A stretch of 21,113 nucleotides of DNA from assembly GCA_946406275.1 (NCBI GenBank), contig CAMJJZ010000016.1, positions 1 to 21,113 on the forward strand. Reading direction: 5' to 3'. Numbering within the stretch: the stretch's first letter is position 1; each line of letters opens with the position of its first letter. Source of the DNA: an uncultured Bacteroidales bacterium. GTDB taxonomy: Bacteria; Bacteroidota; Bacteroidia; Bacteroidales; UBA932. Made by a program: the position numbers and the translations under genes. The notes below the pieces were generated by a model that saw only the letters and a program-made list of their open reading frames with translations, was not told the origin of the DNA and did no database searches. Below, piece by piece: positions 6,588-14,891 of the stretch.

Positions 6588-7811
6588 TTAAAGGATTATC
6601 TTGCCGCTGACTTCGTCAATGAAGTAATCCTTGCCGAAATAAGTGAAGCTCCATACGTTACGTACGTTGAACATCACGTAGACAGTTCCGGTCTTCGTTG
6701 CGGTGTAGCATACGCCAGTGCCCTCGCCAAGAGCGTCAACAGGTGAGGAGAAGCCCCACTGGTCGCCCTGGGAGTAGTTTGCGCTGCCGGTGAGGTCACC
6801 GTCATAAGCGGGAACGGATACGTTTCCGACACCGGAATCCCACCAGTTGAAGAACTGGACGAAGATGTTCTCGTCGGCAGGAGTGGGCTCGTCGGCGATG
6901 CACATCCAGAACAGGCCGCTGTCGTTGATGTTGCCGTCCCACTTGAGCTGTGCGGAGAACTGGATCACGTCACCTTCCACAACCTCGATGGGCTGGTAGA
7001 TTGTCACGTTATGAGCCCAGTCGTGATACTGGTTCTCACCACCAAGGCGCAGGCAACCGCCCTTGCCGCCGGTAGGACCATCCTCGGTATAACCGAACTG
7101 AACTACGAATGAAGGGACGCCGGGAGTTCCGCCGTAGCCGTCATCCGGGAGGGATGCGTCGGCGCTGACCCATGTCCAGTACTGTGCATCTTCTTCCTCC
7201 ATGGAACCGCCCTTGATAATCTCGTTGTAGGCAATTACCTCAACCTTGGCCTCATAAACATCCTTGTCGCCGCCAAGACCGGTAACCTCTGCCTTAACGG
7301 TGTAGGTACCATAATTAGCAAAAGTGTGAGAGATCTTGAAATCGGAACCGGTTTCGCCGTCGCCGAAGTTCCAGGAAATGGACTTGGCATTCTCGGAAGC
7401 AGTGGCGTCGAATTCAACCACCTTGCCGAACTTGCCGGCGCGGTCTGTCTTGGGAGTAGCGGTGAAGTAAGCCTTGGCTGCACCTGCAAGCGTCAGAGTT
7501 GCCTCCTTCTTGGCGGTAACGCCATCGGCATTGGCAACAGTGAGTTTCACGGTGTACTCACCGGCAGAAGCGTATTCGTGCCTGGGAGAGGCTTCCTTGG
7601 AGCTTTCGCCGTCGCCAAAGTCCCACTTGTAGGAAGTGGCATTTGCGGACTTGTCGGTAAAGCTGACCTTGAGGCCGTCTACTGCATAATCGAAATCTGC
7701 GGTAGGGGCAGCTGCGGGCTCGTTATTACCGCCTTCATCATCCGGCTTTTCGCAAGCTGCAACGGCTAAGGCCATGGCAGCCACTGTAAAGAAATAGAAA
7801 AGTTTCTTCAT
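6588..7811 (-). CDS. PKD-domain lipoprotein, probable surface glycan-binding protein
   Basis: A 407-residue lipoprotein. The signal ends in AVAAC (Cys20), followed by an acidic stretch (EKPDDEGG) of the kind that marks surface export in Bacteroidetes. Two PKD (Ig-like) domains follow: about 36-109 with YKWDFGDGE and about 113-195 with ISWNFGDGE. The C-terminal part (about 198-407) is rich in aromatic residues and reads like a CBM4/9-type beta-sandwich (for example VTIYQPIEVVEGDVIQFSAQLKW). There is no catalytic motif. The position after the SusD genes and the PKD spacers followed by a binding module fit an SGBP that holds polysaccharide at the cell surface. It lies 24 bp after the DUF1735-like gene and before the terminator-like hairpin, so it belongs to the presumably better-expressed half of the PUL. 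The C-terminal fold assignment is tentative. Confidence 0.82.
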   Translation of the reverse strand: MKKLFYFFTVAAMALAVAACEKPDDEGGNNEPAAAPTADFDYAVDGLKVSFTDKSANATSYKWDFGDGESSKEASPRHEYASAGEYTVKLTVANADGVTAKKEATLTLAGAAKAYFTATPKTDRAGKFGKVVEFDATASENAKSISWNFGDGETGSDFKISHTFANYGTYTVKAEVTGLGGDKDVYEAKVEVIAYNEIIKGGSMEEEDAQYWTWVSADASLPDDGYGGTPGVPSFVVQFGYTEDGPTGGKGGCLRLGGENQYHDWAHNVTIYQPIEVVEGDVIQFSAQLKWDGNINDSGLFWMCIADEPTPADENIFVQFFNWWDSGVGNVSVPAYDGDLTGSANYSQGDQWGFSSPVDALGEGTGVCYTATKTGTVYVMFNVRNVWSFTYFGKDYFIDEVSGKIIL

Positions 7812-7835
7812 AAGCTAAATGGGTTAAAAAGGTTA

Positions 7836-8483
7836 TTAATATATAGGGAATAAACTTCTGATGTCGCTTTCAGGCTTGTCTTCGGCAACGTTGTCCCAAT
7901 GCTGGCTGTTAAGGTCCAGGACTATGACCACGCTGGTATAGTTGTCCGCAAGCTCGTATTCGGTAGGGTTAGTTATCTCAAGCCCAAGTACAAGCAGTTT
8001 ATACTCCGTCCCGGTATAAAGGGAGGTCTGCTGCAGGGCCAGTTTCTTCATGTCGATGCCAATGTAGCAGGTTCCGCCGCTGTTTCCGGCTTCGACGGAA
8101 ATCTTGCCGGGAATGGTGCACAGATCCTGTGGCAGGGCTGCCGCAGGTGTGCCCTTTTCTGTGTATTCCGCTAGTTTCCTGGATGTCTCCGCGGCGCTAA
8201 CGCCCAAATCCACGCTGAAAGCCTTCTGCTGTGAGAAATACCCGGAACGAATCACGCCCAGAGCCACCTGAAGTATGCCGGACTGTTTGTCGTACGTGCA
8301 GGTATACACGGAGTTCTGGTAGAAAGGCCCTGACGGTATGGGATATGAGTTATCCAGTCCGGTTACGGTTGCCTGAGGGATATAGACCTTTGCAAATCCG
8401 TAATCTTTGGTTGCATCGTTTTCACTGCAGGCCGCAAGGCCGGTAAAAAGTGCAATGAATAGTATTTTGACTGCGTTTTTCAT
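7836..8483 (-). CDS. DUF1735-like PUL lipoprotein
   Basis: A 215-residue protein with lipoprotein signal MKNAVKILFIALFTGLAAC (Cys19) and mature start SENDATKDYGFAKVYIPQA. The opening beta-strand with a VYIPQA-type segment, followed by a Ser/Thr-rich beta-sandwich (LQVALGVIRSGYFSQQKAFSVDLGV), resembles the DUF1735 (BT_3987 N-terminal-like) domain common beside SusC/SusD genes. No catalytic motif is visible. It starts 3 bp after susD2 stops, so it is clearly in the same transcript. A role in glycan capture at the outer membrane is inferred from position and anchor, not from a known mechanism. The family call is from memory of the pattern. Confidence 0.68.
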   Translation of the reverse strand: MKNAVKILFIALFTGLAACSENDATKDYGFAKVYIPQATVTGLDNSYPIPSGPFYQNSVYTCTYDKQSGILQVALGVIRSGYFSQQKAFSVDLGVSAAETSRKLAEYTEKGTPAAALPQDLCTIPGKISVEAGNSGGTCYIGIDMKKLALQQTSLYTGTEYKLLVLGLEITNPTEYELADNYTSVVIVLDLNSQHWDNVAEDKPESDIRSLFPIY

Positions 8484-8486
8484 TTA

Positions 8487-10280
8487 TCAGTTGTATTCAG
8501 GGTTCTGGGTGATGGTGCCGCCGGAGTTTGCTATTTCCTTCCTGGTGAAGGGCAGGTAATAGTTGCGCTCATAGAATGTCCTGGTGGCAACGGTGGTGTA
8601 GGAGTACTGGTAACCGCCAAGGTTGTTGCGCCTTACCACGACACCCTTGATGGAACGGTTCAGTACGGACTCTGCGTCTTTCCAGCGAAGAAGATCCCAG
8701 TAGCGGTGGTCTTCGAAGGCCAGTTCCACCCGGCGCTCCTGCTTGACTGCGGCACGGAAATCGGCCTTGGAGGTGGTTGTAACGGCGGGGAGAAGGGTGC
8801 TGGCGCTGTTCCTGACCTCTGTAAGGGCTTCTCTGGCGGTGAGGCCGTAGCCCTTGGGATCCGAATCCGGACCATAGGCTTCGTTCATTGCCTCTGCGTA
8901 ATTGAGAAGCACTTCGGCATAGCGGTACAGGGGCCAGATGTGGTCCGTGCTGCCGCCCTCGATCAGGTTGAGGTTGGGAGCCAGGAACTTCTTCAGATAG
9001 TATCCGGTCTTGGAAGCGCCGTTGACCCTCTGGTCGTATGCGGCGCCTACAGACTGGTCTATGACGTTTCCGTTCCAGGTACTGCCGTTATAGACTATGG
9101 TAGCCTCCATTCGGGGATCCCTGTTGGCGTACGGGTCCAGAGTCTCGGGGCCGATGTACTCGTATGCGTCCACAAGGTTCTGGGTGGGGCAGATGCCGCT
9201 GTTCCCTCCGCGGGTACCAACCGGATAATTGGCCCTTTCCGGGGCGCTGCCGGCAGCTTTGCGGATAAGGAATATAGACTCTGTATCGCTTGTGGCGTTG
9301 TTTTTAAGGAAATAGTTCCCGTAGTTCCTGTTGGCGGGCATCCTGTAGTCCGGATAAGACCTTGCGCCTTCGCCGAAGCCGAAGCCCTTGGCGAAGATGG
9401 CCTTGCGGGTATTGATGACATCGGCCGCAGCCTTTGCCGCCTTCTCCCACTTGCTGACATCCCCGTCCGGGTTGTTCCTGGGACTTGCCGCATAAAGGAG
9501 GACCCTCGCCTTTATTGCCAGGGCCGTCGTTTTGTCGAACCGGCCAATATCGTCACGGAAATTCCAGTTGGTGACGTCGGCTATGGCGTTTGCCGGAGTG
9601 GGATCCAGCGCAACCCTCCAGTCCAGGTTCACCTTGTCCGCATTTTCGTCGATGAGGGTGACGATGTGGTCTACCACCTCGTCGTAAGTGGCCTGGCGGG
9701 ATAATCCGCCCTCGTCACCTACGATTGGAACGCCGCCGTACATTTTAATGAGCTCTCCGTAGTAGTAGGCTTCCGCAATGCGGGCCTCTGCCCTGAGCCA
9801 TCCAAGATTGATGACATCACGTTTGTAGGCCCTGGGTTTGTCTGTGCTGTAGACCGTGCCGTCCGGGTTGTAGACGGTGCTGGTGTCCCTGTTCAGGGCC
9901 AGGAAGTCCTCTCCGTCCTTGGCGTAATCCAGGAAGAAGCGGGCGGCCCTGATGCCCTCGTAACAATTGTTGTAGAGGTAAGAGACGGGATTCAGATCGG
10001 CCGATATGAGTCCGCGGTTGAAGGCGGAGACATCGCTGGTGGGAGCGGTCTGTTCAGCCTCGTCCGAAGCCGATGCGAAGAGGTTTCCGTCTATGACGCT
10101 GAACCCGTACTGCATGGGCGTGTAAAACGCATAGGCAAAGCTTGAGAGGGTGCTGGAGCGCGTTTCAAGCCTGTCCATGGTGTCGAAAACATCCACGCGG
10201 GTGTTCAGGAAATCAGAGCAGGATGCAGTCACTGCAACCAGTGCCGCCATTACGAATGATTTGAGAATGAGCTTTTTCAT
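8487..10280 (-). CDS. SusD/RagB-family outer-membrane lipoprotein (second pair)
   Basis: A 597-residue SusD-like glycan-binding lid for its SusC partner. The signal is MKKLILKSFVMAALVAVTAS before Cys21, then SDFLNT, the usual SusD mature N-terminus. Helical TPR-like segments include LRAEARIAEAYYYGELIKMYGGVPIV and LYRYAEVLLNYAEAMNEAYG. The RagB C-terminal signature VKQERRVELAFEDHRYWDLLRWKDAE and the closing YLPFTRKEI...NPEYN are present. It lies 18 bp after susC2. It is clearly diverged from the first SusD-like protein, so the tandem is not a recent duplication. The ligand is unknown. Confidence 0.95.
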   Translation of the reverse strand: MKKLILKSFVMAALVAVTASCSDFLNTRVDVFDTMDRLETRSSTLSSFAYAFYTPMQYGFSVIDGNLFASASDEAEQTAPTSDVSAFNRGLISADLNPVSYLYNNCYEGIRAARFFLDYAKDGEDFLALNRDTSTVYNPDGTVYSTDKPRAYKRDVINLGWLRAEARIAEAYYYGELIKMYGGVPIVGDEGGLSRQATYDEVVDHIVTLIDENADKVNLDWRVALDPTPANAIADVTNWNFRDDIGRFDKTTALAIKARVLLYAASPRNNPDGDVSKWEKAAKAAADVINTRKAIFAKGFGFGEGARSYPDYRMPANRNYGNYFLKNNATSDTESIFLIRKAAGSAPERANYPVGTRGGNSGICPTQNLVDAYEYIGPETLDPYANRDPRMEATIVYNGSTWNGNVIDQSVGAAYDQRVNGASKTGYYLKKFLAPNLNLIEGGSTDHIWPLYRYAEVLLNYAEAMNEAYGPDSDPKGYGLTAREALTEVRNSASTLLPAVTTTSKADFRAAVKQERRVELAFEDHRYWDLLRWKDAESVLNRSIKGVVVRRNNLGGYQYSYTTVATRTFYERNYYLPFTRKEIANSGGTITQNPEYN

Positions 10281-10298
10281 ATCTTTTCCTCCTGCCTT

Positions 10299-13022
10299 TT
10301 AGAAACTGACTTGTACTCCAAGCATCACCGACCTTGCAGCCGGATAGCCGTAATTGACCGTTTCCGGATCCATCTTGTATTTCCAAAGAACGGTGCTCAG
10401 GGTAAGGAGATTCTCTCCCGTGAGACAAACTCTCAGGTTATCCTTCTTTTCCTTGCCGAAAGGCATGTTGTAGCCAACCTCGAGACTCCTGAGGCGCAGG
10501 TAGTCGTTCTTCTTAATCCAGAAGGAACTTGCGCGATAGTTGTTGTCGTTCTGCTGAGTGGTGAGACGGGGGAAGGTTGCCGTTTTCCTGGTATCCAGCT
10601 TGGCCTCGGGATAATAGACCCAGGCGCCTTTAGCCCAGTCGAAAGCGGTACCGTAATTTATGAAGGGCTGCCACTGGGGATAGTCCAGCAGGTTTACGGT
10701 TGAACCAAGGCTTCCCGTGAAGAGGATGGAGAAGTCCAGCTGTTTCCATGCCGCCTCCGCTCCAAAATTGAGCGTGAGCATGGGGTAAGCGGGGTTGCCT
10801 ACGCAGACTATATCCGTATCGTCAATATAGCCGTCGCCGTCCTGATCCTTGTATTTGAGGTCTCCGGGCTGGACGCTGCCGAACAGGGGAACCGGGAGAT
10901 TCATGTTCAGGTCTCCGTCCAGATCGAAGTCCGTCATTTCATAGAAGCCGATGCACTCAAGGCCCATCCTGGAACCGTAAGGATGGCCCGTAGCCCTGTT
11001 GTAGGCGTATTTTGCACCAACTTCACCCATTTCCAGGATGGTGTTGCGCGCAAAGAGCAGATTTCCGAATATGGAGTACTCGAGATCTCCCTTCCGGTCT
11101 GCAAATACCGCCGTAGCCTCCAGGCCGTGGTTGAACATCTTGCCAAGGTTGGAGTAAGCGGTCTGGTTGCCGTTGTAATCCATGAGGGTGCGGTCCAGGG
11201 TAAGGATTCCGGTACGGAGGTCGATGAAATAATCGGCCGTGAGGGATACCTTGCCGAACTTGGCATCCACGCCGGCATTGGCCTTGAAACTCTTCTCTGC
11301 GGTTATTCTCTCATTGCCGATGAAAAGGGGCCTGATGCCGCTGACGCCTCCACCGAAGGCGGGACCCATGCCGGTGACGAAACTGCCAGTCCAAGTGTAG
11401 TACTGGCGGTACAGGTACCTGCCGTCCGTTTCAAATCCGTCGATTCCCACATACGCCTCCGTGGACCCGGAGAAGCCTGCGGAACCTCTTACCTTGAGGT
11501 TCTCCAGGGCCTTCCATCCAAGGGAAAGGCTGGGGTAGAAGACATAGCGGTTTCCCGGAGCATAGGCGTCGCTTCCGAACAGGGAGAAGCCCAGGGACGC
11601 ATCGTACTTGCCGCCGTAATCGTAGTTTACGCGTCCGCTGTAGTTTATGTAACGGTACTTCCAATTATAGAAGGAAGAACCGGTGCCGTTGAAATCCGAA
11701 ATATGGGCCGACAGGATGGCTCCCACCTTGTTTTCATCGAAGCGTCCGTCCCAGCCGAGGGAGACATTTCCCTGCATCCAGCGCTCCTTTCCTGACGACC
11801 AGTAGCCGTTGGAACGGAGGTAGGTGGAAACGTCCGATGTCTGGGCCACGCCGCCGTTGTACCTGGCATAAGTGCGTGTCTTTGCGGTGTTGCCGATGGT
11901 CTTGGAATAGAACGAGAAGCCTTCCTGCATGTAAAGGCCCTGAAGGATGGAACCAAGGTCTTCACGGAATTTGAAGTTGGCCTGCATCAGCTTTGTCCTG
12001 GACGTGGTCCATCCAAGTCCGGTAAGGGAACCGACGGGGTTGTTGGGATGGCTGGCCGTACCGGAGAAATTGGAGATGGGGTCGGCCGCGAGCTCGTCGT
12101 AGATGGGGTAGATGTTTGACGGATAGCTCATCACATCGGCAATGAGTGAATAGATGCTGTAGTTGGGGCGAGTCCTGTCTTCCAGTCTTCCGCCAAGGTC
12201 TACGCTCACTGTAAGGATGTCATTGAGCTTCATGTCCAGGTTGGTCCTGACGCCGTATTTCACAAAGGAGGCGTTGTGGGTCCTGTCCGTGTTCTTCACG
12301 TTGAGGAAGCCCTGCTGGTTTGCATAGTCAAGAACTACGCTGTACTTTGCCAGGCGGGAGCCGCCGCGGATGGAAAGGTTGGCGTCGGCGTACGTGGCGG
12401 TCTTCTTGAGGACCTCATCGTACCAGTTGACGTCTATGCCGTTTCCGGCTTTGAGGTCGTTCATGACCTCGAAGTCGAAGTAGGGATCCCATTCACGGCC
12501 ATTGTCGTTGCTGTAGGCCTGGTTGTACAGGGAAGCGTAGTCGTAGGAGCCTACGGGCTTCGCTACGTTTATACGGGTCTGGATACCGCTGCGTGTCTGG
12601 AAACTGATCTTCGGTGCGCTTTCCTGACCGCGCTTTGTGGTTATGAACACTATGCCGTTGGCACCGTTCATACCGTATACGGCAAGGTCTGCGGCGTCCT
12701 TGAGGATGGTCACCGACTCTATTTCCTCCGGAGAGATATACTTGATGAAGTCTGCCTTGACCTCGAATCCGTCCACATAGAACTTAAGCGTATTGACGCC
12801 CGTTCCCTCAGCGAAGGAACCTATTCCGCGAATCATCATCCTGGAGCCGCCGCTGCCGGGGATGGCGTCCGTGTCGATGACCGTAAGGCCGGAATACTTA
12901 CCCTTCAGAGTGGAGGTAAAGCTTGCCAGATCCTGGGCGCCAGCCTGGAGCGGAGCCGCCATGGAAAGTATTACCGCAGCGGCTGCAGAGAGTATTGTAC
13001 TGTGTCTTTTCATTGTCTCCAT
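10299..13022 (-). CDS. SusC/RagA-family TonB-dependent-type porin lacking the N-terminal extension
   Basis: A 907-residue SusC-like outer-membrane barrel, the partner of the SusD-like protein at 8487-10280. Signal peptide about 1-29 (ending AGA). The mature protein begins at once with the plug: DLASFTSTLKGKYSGL, MIRGIGSF, YVDGFEV, IESVTILKDAADLAVYGMNGANGIVFITTKRG. The usual carboxypeptidase-D regulatory-like domain and the stretch holding the TonB box, both present in the SusC at 14892-18251, are absent. The barrel is otherwise typical: GDLKYKDQDGDGYIDDTD, the C-terminal SLEVGYNMPFG, and LTGENLLTL to the terminal ...LGVQVSF. susD1 ends 6 bp upstream, so no N-terminal segment is hidden there. 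Met4 (13013) is an alternative start. How it is energised is unclear. Confidence 0.93.
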   Translation of the reverse strand: METMKRHSTILSAAAAVILSMAAPLQAGAQDLASFTSTLKGKYSGLTVIDTDAIPGSGGSRMMIRGIGSFAEGTGVNTLKFYVDGFEVKADFIKYISPEEIESVTILKDAADLAVYGMNGANGIVFITTKRGQESAPKISFQTRSGIQTRINVAKPVGSYDYASLYNQAYSNDNGREWDPYFDFEVMNDLKAGNGIDVNWYDEVLKKTATYADANLSIRGGSRLAKYSVVLDYANQQGFLNVKNTDRTHNASFVKYGVRTNLDMKLNDILTVSVDLGGRLEDRTRPNYSIYSLIADVMSYPSNIYPIYDELAADPISNFSGTASHPNNPVGSLTGLGWTTSRTKLMQANFKFREDLGSILQGLYMQEGFSFYSKTIGNTAKTRTYARYNGGVAQTSDVSTYLRSNGYWSSGKERWMQGNVSLGWDGRFDENKVGAILSAHISDFNGTGSSFYNWKYRYINYSGRVNYDYGGKYDASLGFSLFGSDAYAPGNRYVFYPSLSLGWKALENLKVRGSAGFSGSTEAYVGIDGFETDGRYLYRQYYTWTGSFVTGMGPAFGGGVSGIRPLFIGNERITAEKSFKANAGVDAKFGKVSLTADYFIDLRTGILTLDRTLMDYNGNQTAYSNLGKMFNHGLEATAVFADRKGDLEYSIFGNLLFARNTILEMGEVGAKYAYNRATGHPYGSRMGLECIGFYEMTDFDLDGDLNMNLPVPLFGSVQPGDLKYKDQDGDGYIDDTDIVCVGNPAYPMLTLNFGAEAAWKQLDFSILFTGSLGSTVNLLDYPQWQPFINYGTAFDWAKGAWVYYPEAKLDTRKTATFPRLTTQQNDNNYRASSFWIKKNDYLRLRSLEVGYNMPFGKEKKDNLRVCLTGENLLTLSTVLWKYKMDPETVNYGYPAARSVMLGVQVSF

Positions 13023-13028
13023 GCTTTA

Positions 13029-14879
13029 TCAATAACCGGGATTCTGGGCGATTATGCCTTTGTTTACCTCGTCCTGCCTGAAAGGTTCCAGGAACCACTT
13101 GGGGTGCCAGTAACCTGTGTAAGAGTATGCGTCCCAGTAAGAGATAAGGGCGTCCATGGTGTTTTCCCCGCCGGTGCGGAGGAAAGATATTTCCGTCATG
13201 GGGCCGCCCAGGATACTGGTGCCTATATCGGGATGTTTCCAATGCTTCACATCGTAGTAGCGCTGGTTTTCCTCAAAGAATTCCAGTGCCTTTTCCCTGA
13301 CGATGAGCTGACGCAGCTTGGCCTGGTTGGTTTCCGATACCGCCGGAAGGCCCGCGCGGTTACGGATAATATTAAGGTAGCGCTGGGCGTTGGTGGCATC
13401 CCCAAGCTCGTTATAAGCTTCTGCCAGGTGGAGATAGTTCTCCGCAAGCCTGAACAGGGGGAATTCCAGCCACCTGCGGGCGCCGGCCTTGTAGTAGAAC
13501 TTGGTGGGAACGCCTATCGAACGGCCCTCCGTAGCACGGGACATGGAAGCGGCTATCTCTTCGCTCTCCGTGAAGCTGCCCATGTACCAGATGCCCTCGT
13601 TCCAGTTGGCGTCGCCGTCATTGGAGCGTCCGTATTTGCCGGGAACGCAGATGTCCACACGGAAACGGGGCTCTATGTTGTCTATGTTGTTTGCAAAGTC
13701 CGATATGGGCCTTGGAGTGGCTTCCCCGACTACCGGCCAGTCCAGTTCACCGCCTTCCTTATCCCTGTACAGGCGGACGAAATTGGTGAGGACGCCTCGG
13801 AGGGACCTTTCGCCGGCATCTACATAGGCAGACCAGTTGTATCCTTCCGTCATGTTGTTGTAGACCTGCTGGTCGGACTCGATCTTGAAGGCCAGGATGG
13901 TCTCCGGACCGTTCAGCTGGGACACCCCGCGGCCGTAGTCGTCAATGGCCTGTTCAAAGTCGTTGCGGTTGCCTTCCCCTGCGGTGAAGATCAGGTGTTT
14001 GCCGTGAGCGGCTCCCCAGTTGATGAGTGCCAGATGAGCGTCTATGGCATCCTGATAGCGGTTCTTGTCATATCCGCCAAGCCACACAAACTCTTCGTTC
14101 TCAGAGTAAGGGATGCCAAACTCCTGGGTATAAGGTTTTTCCGAGTTGAACAGCGGCCTGGAGGCAAAGGTGAGTATCCTTGCTTTCATGGCAAGGGCGG
14201 CACCCTTGGTGAGGCGGCCTTCCCATTTGTCTCCGCAGCCGGGTTCTATATCGTACCACGAGTCAGGGAGACGACTCTCGGCCTCACCAATAAGCTCGAG
14301 AGTGTAGTCCAACGTCTCCTTGACTGTGGCGCGGGGGAAATTCAGGTCGTCGGACATGCTGTTGGCCTGGCGGACGATGGGTACGCCGCCCCAGCGCTGG
14401 AACATGCCCATATAGCGGTAAGCGATGAGGCCGTAAGCCTCTCCCTTCATGTATTCCTTCATGTCTGCCGGGATATCGTCGCAACTGTCTATGTTGGCTA
14501 TGACAAGCCAGCAGGCGCGGATGACTTCCCAGTTTTCATTGAAGTTGGCGGGGGAACCCTGGTACTGCCCGGAGGCGTCCAAGGTGGTTGTGGGACCGTT
14601 TACCACAAGGTTGTAGCCGGCATGCCAGCTGTATCCGCGGGTTATTTCCCCGGACAGGGAAGCAAGCGTGCCGTGGTTGATGCCCCATCCCTCCGGAAGG
14701 CCTTCGCGGAGAGCCCTGTGATATGCCCTCCAGAGCATTCCTTCGGCGTCTTTCCGGTTGGAGAAGACATCTTCAAGATATACGCTGCCGGTTACTTCCG
14801 GCATCTCCAGGAAGAGGTTGCAGGAAACGGAGCCGAGCAGTCCTGTTATTATCAGAGCTATGATATTTGTCCTTTTCAT
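13029..14879 (-). CDS. SusD/RagB-family outer-membrane lipoprotein (first pair)
   Basis: A 616-residue SusD homologue. MKRTNIIALIITGLLGSVS precedes the lipid-anchor Cys20, then NLFLEMPEVTGSVYLEDVF, where SusD-like proteins begin their first helix. Family features are YGLIAYRYMGMFQRWGGVPIV, the alanine-rich GAALAMKARILTFASRPLFN, FPLFRLAENYLHLAEAYNELGD, and VREKALEFFEENQRYYDVKHWKH near the C-terminus, ending in IIAQNPGY. It should bind glycan at the cell surface and close over the first SusC. It lies 12 bp after susC1 and 6 bp before susC2, so all four genes are probably one transcript. Specificity is not readable from sequence. Confidence 0.95.
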   Translation of the reverse strand: MKRTNIIALIITGLLGSVSCNLFLEMPEVTGSVYLEDVFSNRKDAEGMLWRAYHRALREGLPEGWGINHGTLASLSGEITRGYSWHAGYNLVVNGPTTTLDASGQYQGSPANFNENWEVIRACWLVIANIDSCDDIPADMKEYMKGEAYGLIAYRYMGMFQRWGGVPIVRQANSMSDDLNFPRATVKETLDYTLELIGEAESRLPDSWYDIEPGCGDKWEGRLTKGAALAMKARILTFASRPLFNSEKPYTQEFGIPYSENEEFVWLGGYDKNRYQDAIDAHLALINWGAAHGKHLIFTAGEGNRNDFEQAIDDYGRGVSQLNGPETILAFKIESDQQVYNNMTEGYNWSAYVDAGERSLRGVLTNFVRLYRDKEGGELDWPVVGEATPRPISDFANNIDNIEPRFRVDICVPGKYGRSNDGDANWNEGIWYMGSFTESEEIAASMSRATEGRSIGVPTKFYYKAGARRWLEFPLFRLAENYLHLAEAYNELGDATNAQRYLNIIRNRAGLPAVSETNQAKLRQLIVREKALEFFEENQRYYDVKHWKHPDIGTSILGGPMTEISFLRTGGENTMDALISYWDAYSYTGYWHPKWFLEPFRQDEVNKGIIAQNPGY

Positions 14880-14891
14880 TTCCGTGTCCTT

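Noticed and set aside
10840..10890. EF-hand or dockerin-like DQDGDGYIDDTD in susC2 as a cellulosome-type module
   Set aside because: The same GDxKYxDxxGDGxID segment occurs in the other SusC here and is a normal part of SusC/RagA barrels.
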